Shown piece after piece: positions 46,309 to 58,867 of a DNA stretch of 64,000 bases. A model generated the notes under the pieces. It did not search any database. It was not told the origin of the DNA and saw only the letters and a list, made by a program, of their open reading frames with translations. The DNA is from Plantago ovata (taxonomy: Eukaryota; Streptophyta; Magnoliopsida; Lamiales; Plantaginaceae): contig CM051456.1 in assembly GCA_028274465.1 (NCBI GenBank), positions 114,133,397-114,197,396 on the forward strand, read 5' to 3'. Every line of letters begins with the position of its first letter. The stretch's first letter is position 1. The translations under genes were made by a program, and so were the position numbers.

Positions 46309-46395
46309 TTTCGGAGGTGGAGAGTGTGTGTTTATTTTGGAGACGATGATGGAATTAGGGCTTTGGGAGGGTTTAACTTTTAAGGGAAGGATCAT

Positions 46396-47818
46396 GGGTC
46401 GGGTCGGGTTATGGATTGCGGTCGGGTACTCCCAAAACCATGTTGTAATTAATAAGTATTAACATAAATGACATGTGTGTAAATAAATTGGCGAGGAGGA
46501 TTATTAAACTTGCAATTTTTGAACTGGAACTTAATTATATATATTGAGACGGTGTAATTTATCCTCTTGGATTTTGCATCCGGAACACTGTTGGTGGGAT
46601 GAGTGACTGGTTTATTTTGGACATGCTCTGTTTCTCGAGTTGCTTTGCTGCTACTGTATGCGGTTCTCTACTTTTGGTAACAGTAGGTAGTATACTTTGG
46701 TTTTACTGTGAGCTGCTCTTGTGATGCGGCTTTTATTCTTTCTTTGGGTTTGAGGTATAGAATTTGGATTGTTGCATACTGTATAGAGCTCTTCGTTGGT
46801 TATTGTGATCGGTTCCGGAGTCTGATTAGACCATCATTATTTATGAATTTAGTTTTCTATACATATTCCAAATAATATTCCATCTTTTGTTGTTTTGGCT
46901 AAAGTTCGTCCCCCTAATTTTGACTTATTGCTAGTAGGGAGACATATTAGAGGCGGAGTGGTTAACGTAACGGTTTCTTAAGTATTAGTATTGTAGTGGT
47001 ATTACATTTTATGCACTGACGTATGGACGCTATGGCAAGGGTCAAGTGCCCCCTTATTTTTGGATTGAAACTACTGATATACCCTTTTTTTAAAATACTT
47101 AAGTACATAAGTATATATTTATAGACTTTATTGTGTTATCACTTATCATATTTATTTGTAGCCCAGCGGAAGTATTACCGGTGCATGTTCGAGCCTCTTT
47201 ATCAACAATCTTTTCTCTTTCTTTATCAAATTTATTTATAATCTTTTCTCTTTCTTTATCAAATTTATTTATTTTACTTATTTTACTGAAAATGAGGTTT
47301 TCTATCCTTTTTCCTCCACTCAGTTCTTTTTTGATTTTTTTTTATTTTGAGAATACTCCTTTCATCCCAATCCTTCTAATGATTTGTATTATTCATCTCT
47401 CTCAAAATATAAATATATCAAATTTTCTTTATATTAAGATAACCATTTTTCTTTTTAAATGTATTTGGAGTTTATATTATAAAAATATATAAATGTAATG
47501 AATCGAATGCATTTGTATTTCAAAAATATATTTATCCGATAAAATATTGTGTGTAATTTTTTTTATATATATTACATGTCTGATTTGCAATAATTTTGAG
47601 CTAGAATTTGTTATATCATCGCTCTCGACTGTCACCTTTTGCAAATGTGCCCCTCTTGATAAATTTTTTGCGTCCGCCACTGATTTTATGTTGATCCGTC
47701 TGAAACGGTTTTGGTGTTAAGTGATGTATTTTGCGGGAGTGCAACTCTTATGCACTAACCCTTGTAATGTTTTGTGAACTTAATATATTTTGCCATTTCG
47801 AGAAAAAAAAAAAAAAGA
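46396..47818. other. Intergenic spacer, no gene seen
   Basis: Contains a direct repeat of about 32 bp (AATCTTTTCTCTTTCTTTAT, near 47206 and 47240) and a fragment ending TTTTTTGCGTCCGCCACTG near 47683 of a kind common in plant repeats. No gene is seen. Confidence 0.5.
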
Positions 47819-47958
47819 ATGGGTTAATTATAAATTAGTGATGTTCCTAATACTTTCTTATACATTAGTGATACATGAAAAAGTTATTAAAAATAGTATT
47901 TAAATATGGATTAGCTATAATAACCTTGTTTAATTTTAGTAACTAATTAAATAATTAA

Positions 47959-48974
47959 GGGCAATTTACATCTACACCCCTTGTTAGTTTTTTTTATTAC
48001 AGATCTTACCTTCTTAGTTTAACAATTACTTACAGTCCCCTGTTAGTTAACATCAATTACAATTAGCCCCACGAACTTGACTTTTCGCGCACTAAGAGCT
48101 GGAAATGACAGTTTTAGCCTTGCTGGAATCTCATTTTTTGGCTTGAGCCAAACAGCTTAAGTTTACTTTATTTACACATTTACCTCTAAACTATTTTATT
48201 TTACAAAATTAACTTTAATTTATTTCAAATTAACCACAAAAAATAAATAAATTTATAAATGAACTAATAATAATTGTAAAATTACCCCAATTTAAGGTTT
48301 GTTTCAAATCTACCCCAAAAATATAAGTTAAAAAAAAAACCCAAATATAAAATTAAAAAAAAAAAGAAAACAAAGGAGCTAGTCTAGCTCCGACCAGACC
48401 ACAGCTCGGAAATAGCTCCGATCGGAGCTGGTAATAGCTCCGATCGGAGCTGTTAAAGAGCTCCGATCCGAGCTCTTTAACAGCTCCGACCGGAGCTGGT
48501 AATAGCTCCTAACCGGAGCTATTAAAGAGCTCCGATCGGAGCTCTTTAACAGCTAATAGCTCCTAACCGGAGCTATTAAAGAGCTCCGATCGGAGCTCTT
48601 TAACAGCTCCGATCGGAGCTGGTAATAGCTCCTAACCGGAGCTGGTAATAGCTCCGATCGGAGCTATTAAAGAGCTCTGATCGGAGCTCTTTAACAGCTC
48701 CGATCGGCAGTTCCGGTACCGGAACCGAGGTGAAGAAGATGATGTAAAAAAAAGAAAAGAGAAAAGATAAAAAGAAAAAAAAAAAAAAAGAAGAAGAAAA
48801 AAAGGAAAAATGATATAAAAAAAACTAAGGCCTTGTTTGGCCGTTTTTTTTTTTAAAGTGAATAACGGCCAAGTCAAACTTTTTCCGGGCTAAGGGGCTA
48901 ACTGTAATTGTTAAACTAATAAGGGCAATTTTGTAGTTAGAGCCCGTAGCAAGGTAGGTAAATGTAATTTTCCC
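47959..48974. mobile_element. MULE-like element, 1016 bp, 9-bp TSD
   Basis: Flanked by perfect AATAATTAA (47950-47958 and 48975-48983). The termini are inverted repeats: GGGCAATTTACATCTAC at the left and GGGAAAATTACATTTAC (reverse) at the right, continuing with TAGTTTAACAATTAC and AATTAGCCCC-like sequence on both sides. A 9-bp TSD and long TIRs fit Mutator-like elements. No transposase; the core is the palindrome array. Confidence 0.75.
48406..48712. repeat. Array of 16-bp palindromes AGCTCCGATCGGAGCT
   Basis: About ten copies or near-copies of the perfect palindrome AGCTCCGATCGGAGCT (or variants CCTAACCGG, CCGACCGG, CCGATCCG, CTGATCGG) alternate with the linkers GGTAATA, GTTAAAG, ATTAAAG and CTTTAACA. 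The linkers are themselves arranged so that longer palindromes form (GTTAAAGAGCTC...GAGCTCTTTAAC). The whole 300-bp core can fold on itself in many registers. Confidence 0.9.
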
Positions 48975-50147
48975 AATAATTAATTATTTAATATTAGTTT
49001 TCTATTACTTTTCTAATTAGTCTAGTCTCTTTCCTGCGAATGAAAATACTATAATTAGCTTTAATGATATAATAGACATACCTTTCCTTTCGGTTGAAGA
49101 ACCCCATTTTGATCCACAAGCATCCTTCCATGTAAGAAGCTAATGCCAGAATCTCCGTACATGCTAATTACAAAGATTATGATGTATAAATATGTAACCG
49201 ATCGATCGAGGAAAAGTATTATTTTGGTGTTCTGCTAATTGTCATCCATATATATGTACTATTTAAGTTAACCCAAAATTTTCGATGGTAATTTGTGATT
49301 CTTGGTTTAATTAAGTTGGTTTGGTGGAGGATTTATAACTTGTTTCTGGATAATTGGATGCTTGATTTTCATTGTTTCAAACATAATGCTTGAATTATTA
49401 TTAGCCCTAAAAAAATAGGCGTATGTCACATGTAATTGGCGAAAATAAATCACATCTTACCTTCACGAAGTCTAAAAATTGACAACTATCTAAATGCAAC
49501 TAAGATGCTTGTATTTTCTCAAGCGTTACAAGGGCACCATCCGTTCAAGAAATATAAATAATTCACAAGCATCTTTTTGTTGGCAAACATCTAAATATTA
49601 AATTTTTCATTGACAAGCATCGCGATATAAGTAAGGATCCTTGATTAAATTTAGTCTAAATTTGCTGACTGATAGTGAAATACGTGAGAATATGGGATTA
49701 TTGGAGAAAATTTAGGAATGAAATACTAAAATTAGTAGAACCACTAGTTTGTAAATAAGTTTTCACTAATTTATAATAAAGTATTTAGGTTACACTAATT
49801 TGACATAAATAATTAAAAGTATCACTAATTTATAATTATTCCAAAGAAAAATTGATACGCTTAGAAAAGTAATTTGTATTCTTATTAATCGGAGGGAGAG
49901 GGAGTAAGTGATTTCTTATTCACAAGTGGCAACCATGAATTATTTGAGAAAATTTCTTATCTAATGGATAAATGATCAAGATTTCATCATCAGAACTCAG
50001 ACCTATACCTGTATGTGAAGCCAAGACACTATCAAATGCCTGAAGATAATGTGAAATGTCTGGATATATTGGTATATGTGTTATTTGCATATGCTGACAG
50101 AAGCTTTCTTACAACATGAACTATTAACATGCTTATAACTTGTTCCT

Positions 50148-53100
50148 TTAGGACACACTAAATCCACTGGATGCACCAGTGAAGTACTTGATCGAAGAAG
50201 AGTCTTTTGTTTCATTAAACGATCCAAAGTGTCTCAGTCGGTATACCCCTGGAACAACCTCATCTGGCACTTCCCACTCGATGGTTGCAAGGCCGTACGA
50301 ACCTGCTGAGCTATAGAGCGGACCATCCCACTTAAAGTACAGAACAAAATCATCGTCGTCATATGCAGGTTTCCACTTGTCATCCCCTTGGAGCATCTCA
50401 ACCACAGCAAATGTGCCTTCTGTCAGTAAATCATACCTTGGGTTTGCACTCCAGAACGTGGCGCTTACTTTGCCTCCTTTTCTAAAATGGTCGTTATTAA
50501 CGTCCATTTTGATGTCACCAAATTTTACTCCTGGTGGAGGAGAATCCCCTGATGGGTCTGGTAAGAGGCTAAGTTGAATATTAGAAAGATCAGGTGGTGA
50601 CAGAAGACGTCCTACGTTATGATTGCCTTTTGCCATTGATATGGCAAGCTTGTTGAATTCTTGGATGTAAGCTGACAGAGTATGAGGGCCATAGAGTGTT
50701 GATGCAGCCTGCGTAAGTTCTTTAACATTAGCAGTACTGGCTTTTTTATATTGAATCTTTACAGCTCTTCAAGAACTTGAAATTACCTCATAGCGTTGTT
50801 GCTTGTATTCTTCGAATGTAGCAATGTACTGTGAATATGTGTTTGTTAGACCAGCTATGACTATATGTGTGTCATCACCAAATTCCCCATTACAGTTGGT
50901 GATTAGCGTTTCCTTCACTGCTTCCCGTAGCCTTCTCCCAGCCATAGTTGTGAACTCTGTCCAATATGTATACATAAGAGTTATACTAACATGCCACTTC
51001 TAGAACTGTAACCGTCTTAACTATTCAGGATTAGAATAAAGAAACAGACCTCCTGGTACAGACAGTATAATCAATTTTCCGAGCCTGAGGATTTGAATTG
51101 GAACAACTGCTGGCTGCAAAGTTCAAAAGGTTAATGCAGATCAAATATGTTAACCATGTTTAGTATCTCAAGCACATAACCAGCAAAGAAGCTAAGTCAG
51201 GAGCAAAGTTCTTGAATAAGTTACCGCCCACGCATAGGGCCAGAACATTTCTCCAGTGTCCAGGAGTACAGTTTTCGGTTGTTGACACTCCACTTGGTAT
51301 GGACTAGGTTCTTTGATGGCATCCCTTACTGTTTTCCAGAATTCATTTATCTGAAAAGTGATAATCAGGCCCATTATAGGCAAGATATTGCTTACTTCAA
51401 AGAAAAAAGTAACACTGACAAATTAAAGATTATAGAAAAGAGAAGTGACAAACTGATTCTGACCTCAGTGTCACCTTGTTGAAATCCAAAAGCACCAGGA
51501 CCATCTGTTGTCCCAGCAGCGAAACCTGGTCCGAGGGCAGCAGGACATGTTTTAACCACTTTCTTTCCATCCAAAATGACCTGTATATCTGTAAAATTGA
51601 GGTACACTTGACGGTAGTCAATCTTTCCAGTAATTTCCTCCTTAGCAGATGTAAACAAATCAGCAGCTTTCTGGAATTGCCTCTCGCCTATTATGTGCGT
51701 GCTTAAAATTTCATCCGGATATCTGTATGCAAAGGTTCACTAATTACTTTAATTTCTTGCAGATAAAGCTTATGATCGAGATGTTTGGTAGTATAACAGA
51801 TATAACTCTCGTACCCTGGACCACGTCCTACACAGAGCTGATCATCACCATGGCACGAGGAGTGGTTAAAGTCGCAGGGCTTTCCACTGTCTAAGCAAAA
51901 TGCTCCTAGAACATTGGGGCTTACATCTCCAACATTTGACTGACAAAATGCTCCCACGAACTGTGTTCCATCGTTTTTCCTCACTTTCGAGCTTTGGCTA
52001 GCTGTTTTTGAGCAGTCTTGCCCTCCTGTTGCCTTGATTCGTGATGCTTGGTTTGACAGTAATCCTTCGGCTATTCCAATGAAATTATACATCAGCTCAT
52101 TTTATATGATCAGCCTAAATCTATATTCTCAGTTGCACATTTTCAATGTTTACGTTGTCTCAATCCATGATCATTCAGTAGCCTAAAGTACGAGATCGAA
52201 CTTACTTGATGTTTTAAGCTTTCTATGCGCAGAACCCGAAGCATTTTTGCTGGTGGCGGAGAACCAGTCCTCGAAAAATCTAGCAGCAGCACCTTTGTTA
52301 TCGCCACTGATGAGCTTATTATCTCTGCTCATGGAGGTTCCATGTGTTGCAAACCAGCTAAATGCTCCAATGCTTTTCCCGCTGCTTTTATCAACGAATT
52401 TCAGCAAAGTCATTAACGTATCGACGTTGGTTGGATATTTAGCCCTTTCATCTGGAGGGTTAAATAGGTAAGCACTCGGGCTCCTATTTATTCCAGCATT
52501 CTCCAAGTCCCCTGCACAAACCATGAGTCTTTCGATATTATTACTTGACATAAATTTCAAACAAATGCTTCTAGAGTTGATAATCTCAATTCTCGACAAC
52601 TACTTGTAGCAGTTTGTTTTCATACCTGCGTTGATAAAAACAGAACCTGGCTTCAGGTTTTCATGAGCCTGAGTAATGCTAAGCTCAACTGCTGTCACAA
52701 TGGCATCAAAAGACTGGGGAACGAAACCTAAAGAAGTTACTGAATACGTCACGTACTGCAGATAGCCTCCAGGACCAGCATGTGTATGAATGCCACTTAT
52801 CGCAACATTATCTTCGGTGTACAAATCTCCATACCTTCAAACAGATAAAACGCATAACACGTGCTTGAAGTTTTAAATAATTAATCAACGTAACGTACAT
52901 ACCAACAAGCATATCAGCTAGTTTTGCTAAACCTATATGTTGGTTTAACTGTAACTACGTACCTCGATTTGAGTCTCTCAAGCACTTTGATAGTGACAAG
53001 TTGGGAAGCCATTCCAGCATCAAGATTAACAAACGCAAACCGAGCCCCACCCTGTGTGCTTTCTGCCACAATAAAGGTCCTAGCTCTTAGTCGAAAATGT

Positions 53101-53273
53101 ATACCACCGGTAACCTGATCCATGTTAGCGTATCCCATCATGTTCACCCCGGCTGCTGGACCTGTCATGTCGTAACTTCCCAAGCCAACTAAGTACTCCC
53201 CATTAGTCACTGATAAAATGAAGTGAAGTGAAAAAACTATGAAGACTAAACTGAGAGACTTGTACTTGTGCAT
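50148..53273 (-). CDS. Neutral ceramidase, nine exons, about 753 aa
   Basis: Hydrolyses ceramide to sphingoid base and fatty acid. The exons, all with GT-AG junctions and consistent phases, are 52963-53273, 52626-52834, 52206-52511, 51815-52070, 51464-51722, 51225-51350, 51050-51113, 50787-50956 and 50148-50708. The ATG at 53273 opens a signal peptide (MHKYKSLSLVFIVFSLHFIL); a TATA box (CTATATATAATA) lies about 65 nt upstream. Family motifs: IHTHAGPGG (zinc-binding His, near 120-122), FATHGTSMS (His near 230), NVGDVSPN (nucleophile Ser near 326), VPGEFTTMAGRR (Glu near 511), NTYSQY (Tyr near 551), then the C-terminal immunoglobulin-like domain. Length is normal and nothing is missing. Likely secretory pathway or cell surface. 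Confidence 0.95.
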
Positions 53274-53599
53274 TTTGCTTGTCAATTGTCATATAAACTT
53301 TACTACATGTTAGTTTAGAGAAAGAAACTGTATATTATATATAGTCCAGGTTGAATCTGGAGATTTCTTGTTTTTGTATGAGTTGTTGTTTTTCTTAGTG
53401 TTGCAGTTGTTGTCACAAGAGTATATCTGCTTAGGCTGGTCCGCAGGTTTAAGAGATTTTCATTGTTAAGAAAAAAGTTTGCCTTTGTCAATTCTTGTAC
53501 CCAGAATCGCACTTCCGTCCATTTATTGAAAAGCTAGTAGTTGCGACTTTATTTTGGTATATTTGCACAAACATCCCTAAATACTTAAATGGTGGGCTA

Positions 53600-54365
53600 T
53601 TGTCATTTCTAAGAAGTACGATTCACAGCAGCTGTGGATAACATTGTTGATTGGGTGGATTTGGCACGCAAGCTACTGCCCAGACAGGAGTTTGCATTAT
53701 TCGTGTCTTTCTGTTGGAGTATCTGTTCTAGCAGGAACAAGAAGGTCCATGAGAACGAAGGCTTTGATCCAATGGAGTCCATCCTCTTTGTTCGTGATTA
53801 TATCAACCGATTCCAGACTGCCCAGGCGAAGACGCAGGCCACACGTTCAGCTGATCAGCCGCAGCATTGGATCAGATCACCTCCAGGCGCCCTCAAAATC
53901 AACTTTGATGCTGCAGTCCGCAAATCAGAATCTGGAAGCAATCTTGAATACGTCATTCGTGATAGTAACGGTACAATAGTTGCCTATGGCTCCAAATTTG
54001 TTCGTTTTATCACTTCACCTGAAGTTGCAGAAGCTAAGGCTGCACTGTTTGCTGTTCGGAGGGCTGTGCGTTTTGGTCATCACGAGTTTTAGTTGGAGGG
54101 AGACTGTCTGTCCGTTATTACTCAATTGTTGCAGGCCACTCATTCTTTGTCATCCATTGGTGGGATAATTCAGGAAATAAAGCGGCTCACTTCAGACCCT
54201 TCTTTTACTTTTATTCATCTTTTTTATCGTAATAAAGCTGCCCACTTGATGACACATGACAGTAGAGTTGATTGTGAAGACATTGCTGCGTTCCCTTTTA
54301 TAAACCTAGATGGGTGATGATTTATTTCAATGCAAATCCTTTTCCTCAAAACAAAAAAAAAAACA
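53600..54365 (+). pseudogene. LINE ORF2 C-terminus with RNase H, broken by a stop
   Basis: Frame 53634-54317 reads a LINE tail (CWSICSSRNKKVHENEGF), then an RNase H-like domain: ALKINFDAAVRKSE (Asp), SPEVAEAKAALFAVRRAV (Glu), a TAG at 54090-54092, EGDCLSVITQLLQA (Asp) and FTFIHLFYRNKAAHLM, where active copies usually have NxxAH. An A-rich tail follows at about 54350-54365. It is 5'-truncated and non-functional. Confidence 0.85.
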
Positions 54366-55051
54366 AACCATTTGGGGAATATATATTCCTTTATTTATTA
54401 ATTAAATTAAATGCGTAATGGTGTGTGTTTTTGTATTATAATGATGCGATTGAGATTGAAAATTTATATCTTTGTGTTTATTGAATATTTATATGGATAT
54501 TTTTTCTTATTTGGTTGTTTAGAGTTTATTAGACTCAGAAATTTTTTCTTAAATATTAAATATATTAAAAACAATATATCTATAAATTAAATGTATTCTG
54601 TAGGTATTTGTATCTTTTTTTTATAGATTATGACGTTTTTATATATCAGATTTGTATTTGTATCCGTATTCATTCTTGTCCTCCGTAGGTTAAGGTTTAT
54701 GTGGTGGTTCCAAAATCCATTCTCTTTTTTGGGTACTAATTAGATAGCGCATATGTGGAAAAAGTTATTTAGATAGCGGCATGCTTTTAGGCTAAAAACA
54801 CATCGTACACTATATCGTTTTCTAAATAATTTTTTTACATTATTTTTTCCGTAAATAAATATATTTAAAAAAATAATAAAATAATAAGAAAAAAACTCTT
54901 TGGAGTTATAAGGTGGTCCAATGGAAAGGAGTTGGGATAGTGAAGAAGATGTGCAGGTTCTATCCTCATATGAGATATAAGACAGTTTAATTGTGGAGAT
55001 ATAAGGTGATGTTGTATATCAATAGTGTAGGATTAGAGTTGTAATATTTGT

Positions 55052-55056
<5 letters not shown>

Positions 55057-55110
<54 letters not shown>
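55057..55110. repeat. (TA)n microsatellite
   Basis: About 27 uninterrupted TA units, next to a duplicated 51-bp segment. Confidence 0.95.
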
Positions 55111-55112
<2 letters not shown>

Positions 55113-55114
<2 letters not shown>

Positions 55115-55225
55115 TGCCTTTTGTCATTTGACAACTAAAATCCAGGCTGTTGGGCCTATGGTTATATATATATATTTGCCTTTTGTCATTTGACAACTAA
55201 AATCCAGGCTGTTGGGCCTATGGTT
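55113..55225. repeat. 51-bp direct duplication separated by a short TA tract
   Basis: Copy 1 (55113-55163) and copy 2 (55175-55225) are identical (TTTGCCTTTTGTCATTTGAC through GGGCCTATGGTT). The TA sequence between them suggests duplication by slippage or unequal exchange at the adjacent microsatellite. Confidence 0.95.
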
Positions 55226-56493
55226 TGGAGTCCTTTACAGTGTTACGCAATTGCATTTACAAGGCAAGGCCCCCATTAGGCCACCCTATGATAAGATACA
55301 TTTTTAATGATCAAGTGTCTTTTGATTTTATACACCATAACCACTTGTCATTTTCATAAGGAACAAATAAAGATATTCATCCAGTCCCTAATCCATGATA
55401 TTTATCGACTAAACTGATGAGTGATGATGATACTACTTACCTAACTATGTCACTGTCTCCTAATCCATTATTCCAACTCACCTTGTTAATCTCACACGTA
55501 GATATGTAGATATCGATAAATATTATTAAACCATCTTGTTAAAATGTTTGGGTCTATGTTGTACACTCATACTATACTATGTTCTACTATTATTTAGACT
55601 ATGCTATCTTCGTCTGAAAAAGTCTAACTGAACTGATCTGAATGGGTCTAACTGAACTGAACTTATTTGTAGTACAAAATACTATTAGCTCAATCTGAAC
55701 TGAACTGAATTGATTTGAACTGAACTGATTTGAACTGATTTGAACTGAATTTATTTTCATCAATTTTCAAATGAAAAGAATAGAGCCTTACGCATTTAAT
55801 CTTCACATGAAACTTTTTTCCAACATGAATAAATTCATCTAACCTATTTTGCCAAATTATATCAAAGGTAAACATGACTATGTGGTTAGTCCTTTCACTC
55901 TTCCCTGACCTACCCAAAAAGTGTTTAGTCCAAGGGTTAGATTGGGAAGCAACTAACCACACTAAGCAAAGAATCCTAAGACAATTTATCCAAGTAAGGT
56001 ATAAAACACTACAACCAACTTGGAAGTAACAATGATTCACAATAAATCAAGTTACTATTAACCTCTTAAGAGCATTGGACCTGAGTTTGGTATAACATAT
56101 TTATGATAGTTGAAATAACATAATTTAAATAATTTAAATAGTGGTGTAAATTAATAGTATTGAAGCGTTTTGATCGATCTCAAACTAAACTTTATTCCAT
56201 CAGTCAGAACGTTGGTAGATATAGTATTAGAATTAACCATGATATAGTATATGTATAGTTTAGAGATTACTCGTCACAAAATGAAATTCAAGTTTATATA
56301 CTTGTTTATAAGCACATAAAAGCACTTATATACAAGAGACTTGCCCAATACATAGGACCCATGAAACAACCGAAAGCAATACAAACCCAAGAAAGAAAAA
56401 GAGAGAACACACAAAATCCATCAACAGAGCCACAAAATAACATCATGACTAAGGAAACCAATCAAAGCATCTCCTTTCCTCTAATTATCTCAC

Positions 56494-57362
56494 TTAGCAT
56501 GTCTCCTTTTCCTTTTCCTTCTCCTTTTCCTCCTCAGCCTTAGGGTGGTACCCAGGAATCTTCTCCTTAATCTTCTCCAAGAATCCTTTCTTCTCCTTCT
56601 CAGCCTCCACCGGTGCGGGTGGTGCAGCGTAACACTCAGCAACCGGTGGTGGTGGAGCAGCCACTTCCTCCTTCTTGCCACCAGGAAGCTTGTCCTTGAT
56701 CTTCTCTAGCAGACCTTTCTTCTCTGCCTCTGGAACATCATCACATTTCTCAATTGGGACAGCAGTGTCTTCATACTTGACCTCAGCCTTCTCTTCTTCC
56801 TTCTTGTCTCCTGCAAACTTCTCCTTGAGCCTGTCCTTCAACTTCTTTTTCTTCTTCTTTTCACCATTTTCGTCGACATATTCCTCTTCACTTGACTGTA
56901 AATCATGATCAACAACATATAAAACATCATCATCATAAGTACGATCAAGAAAATATGATTAAGTGGAGAACTGGTTTGATTGGTGCTTAAATGATCCAGC
57001 CGAAACCAGTTTTACACTTAATAATGTAAAATCAGTTTTCTCAAAACTTTTGCCTTTCTAATTTAATTTTACTCCAACATATTTGATCAATAAAAAATGG
57101 ATGAAATGAAACTTACAGAGCTGCTGGAACTGTTAGAACGGTGGAACTTTTGGGCCAAGCTCTCATGCTTCGGCTCCTCTTCCGAAACCTTAACCTTCTC
57201 ATCGAACTCAGTGGCGATCACCTCCTCCTCGCACTTCTCCTCGTCTTTCTTTCCGAAACCAAACAGGCCGCGATCAGTGGACTCAACAGCAGGGGCAGGG
57301 GTCTCGCATGGCTCCTCGACCTTGGTAGTCTCGTGGTGGGTAGTGGTGTACTGATCAGCCAT
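56494..57362 (-). CDS. Acidic SKn-type dehydrin (COR/ERD-like), two exons, 215 aa
   Basis: Exon 1 is 57117-57362 and exon 2 is 56494-56895; the intron (GTAAGT...CAG) falls in phase 0 inside the serine run, the typical position in SKn dehydrins. The start MADQYTTTHHETTKVEEP is followed by an F-segment-like DRGLFGFGKKDEEK, the S-segment (HRSNSSSSSSSEEE), a lysine tract with a K-like LKDRLKEKFAG, and two clear K-segments, EKKGLLEKIKDKLPGG (about 140-155) and EKKGFLEKIKEKIPGYH. Proline-rich spacers separate them. Dehydrins are disordered, hydrophilic stress proteins that protect membranes and enzymes during cold and drought. The Lys/Glu-rich tail ending in Cys is unusual. A TATA box (CTATAAATA, 57512-57520) and ABRE/DRE sites lie upstream. 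Confidence 0.95.
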
Positions 57363-57686
57363 TTTTCCCTAGATCAAACTTCTAAACAACAAGTTGTGTT
57401 TTGTGATTGAAATGAAAATAAATAGAACTTCTTGAACAAGATGATTGTTTGTAGTAGTAGTAGAGATGATGAACGATTTTTGAGTGATTTGAAGAGTGGG
57501 ATGTGGAGGGGTATTTATAGGACAATATAGAACACGTAGTGGACGCGATTAAGTATTACTTTAAAATCTTTAATTTATTTTGAATCTTTAATACAATTAG
57601 TACTAGTTAGTACTCGAATAGAAAAAAAGTAGACCAATCGATTGACACAACGTTACGGTAATCAACGTATACTAATACATTTTGCA

Positions 57687-57704
57687 ACCGACGTGACCGA
57701 CGTG
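57687..57704. promoter_or_regulatory. Tandem DRE/CRT plus ABRE sites upstream of the dehydrin
   Basis: ACCGACGTG occurs twice back to back (57687-57695 and 57696-57704). Each copy overlaps a DRE/CRT core (ACCGAC) with an ABRE-type ACGTG. They lie about 170 nt beyond the TATA box; another ACGTG (minus strand, 57533-57537) is closer. This fits control by CBF/DREB and ABA-responsive bZIP factors; function is inferred. Confidence 0.7.
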
Positions 57705-57739
57705 TCAGTTTTTTATGATTCCATTTTAATGGTTCTTTC

Positions 57740-58849
57740 TCTATTTTTCTTGAATTGTAAAATTTCATTTAAAACTCTATTATTCCTTTTTCTCAATTAA
57801 AGAAGTCAAAAGGTATAAGCTTTGCTAATCTATATTACAAGACATTTTCATTTATGATAACATTCCTTTAGAAAAATGTGGTATGTCGCATTAAAACTTC
57901 AAGACTATTTGGTGTGTTATGGTAAAAAATGCACTTTTGATCCAATTTACTAAAGTCGGCCTAATTTTCCCAATTCTAATAACTATGTCAAAGGACTTTT
58001 TGGCCCAAAAATACACATTCGACTTAAGATCCATTTCAGGTGGACTACGTACGAGATCCCTCATCACGGCGTGGATTTTTAGTCTTCCAAAGAGAAAAGT
58101 CTCTAAGCGTGTAGATCGAGTGGTGAGGTTCAAAACAATATCGAAAACCTCCAGAACCACACATGGAGAAAAACTCGTGCACATTCCTCTCAGTGGTGAC
58201 CTAGACTTCAACGACTCAATTGTAAAAAGGAAACCCTCTGACGTGTAACGTTTGAGGACTCCGAATTATCTTCACATCCTAAGGTGGGTGCGAGAAAGAC
58301 TCCAACTAACAATCGTGGATTAGATAAACAGGTTGGAGGTTGGTTACTCTAGAGATATCATCACTTTGAACCATAGCACTTAACTCATTCCCCCTTTGCA
58401 CCTATTCCGACTAAAAAGTTACAAAAACTTTGCAACTATCTCCATTGCACAAGCAACTTAAATTGGAGGTTGTGATCACATACAAAACCTAGCTTGAAGA
58501 TTTGTTTTTGAAACGGCAAATCTAACTGCCATATATCTACACTACTTATCAACCACCTTATAATGTACTCCAAATACGCTTATATCAACCTTATAACTCC
58601 AGTTATGTCTATACCACATTATGTCTCCCGATCTCTCATTTACTACTACATCACCCGTACTACTCGGCCACCCTTATAACTTCAAATACACTTATATCAA
58701 TCTTATAACTCCATTTATGCCCGACTTTGAGAATTAAAATCAAATGTGGTTCTTCTAACTTGCGGAGGAAGTATATACTAAAAATTCTTACTACTACTAC
58801 AATTAATCAAATTCAAAATTTCTTTATTTTTTCTTCATAATCACAATAT
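57740..58849. other. Intergenic spacer, no gene seen
   Basis: Open frames on both strands at 57891-58248 look like neither a known protein nor a transposon domain I recognise. The rest is AT-rich. Confidence 0.4.
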
Positions 58850-58867
58850 ATACGGGGCGTAATTGTC

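Larger units (their letters stand above)
47819..49846. repeat. Inverted-repeat element hosting a MULE-like insertion (unclassified)
   Basis: The left end reads GGGTTAATTATAAATTAGTG, and the right end in reverse reads GGAATAATTATAAATTAGTG. Both are followed by further TAAATTAGTG-type repeats. The middle right part (49500-49640) carries GATGCTTG/CAAGCATC motifs as at 7850-8280. The true boundaries and class are uncertain. Confidence 0.5.
54366..56490. other. Intergenic spacer with simple repeats
   Basis: No gene. Besides the TA tract and 51-bp duplication listed separately, 55622-55755 is rich in the tandem motif CTGAACTGAATTGATTTGAA. The minus-strand open frame covering it is a by-product of that repeat. 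Confidence 0.5.

Noticed and set aside
48632-48877. Minus-strand ORF overlapping the palindrome array
   Set aside because: Composed of translated palindromes and a poly-T/A tract; no protein signal.
57891-58248. Overlapping ORFs of about 106-109 residues on both strands
   Set aside because: No family resemblance on either strand and no codon or promoter support. Could be decayed transposon, but nothing identifies it.
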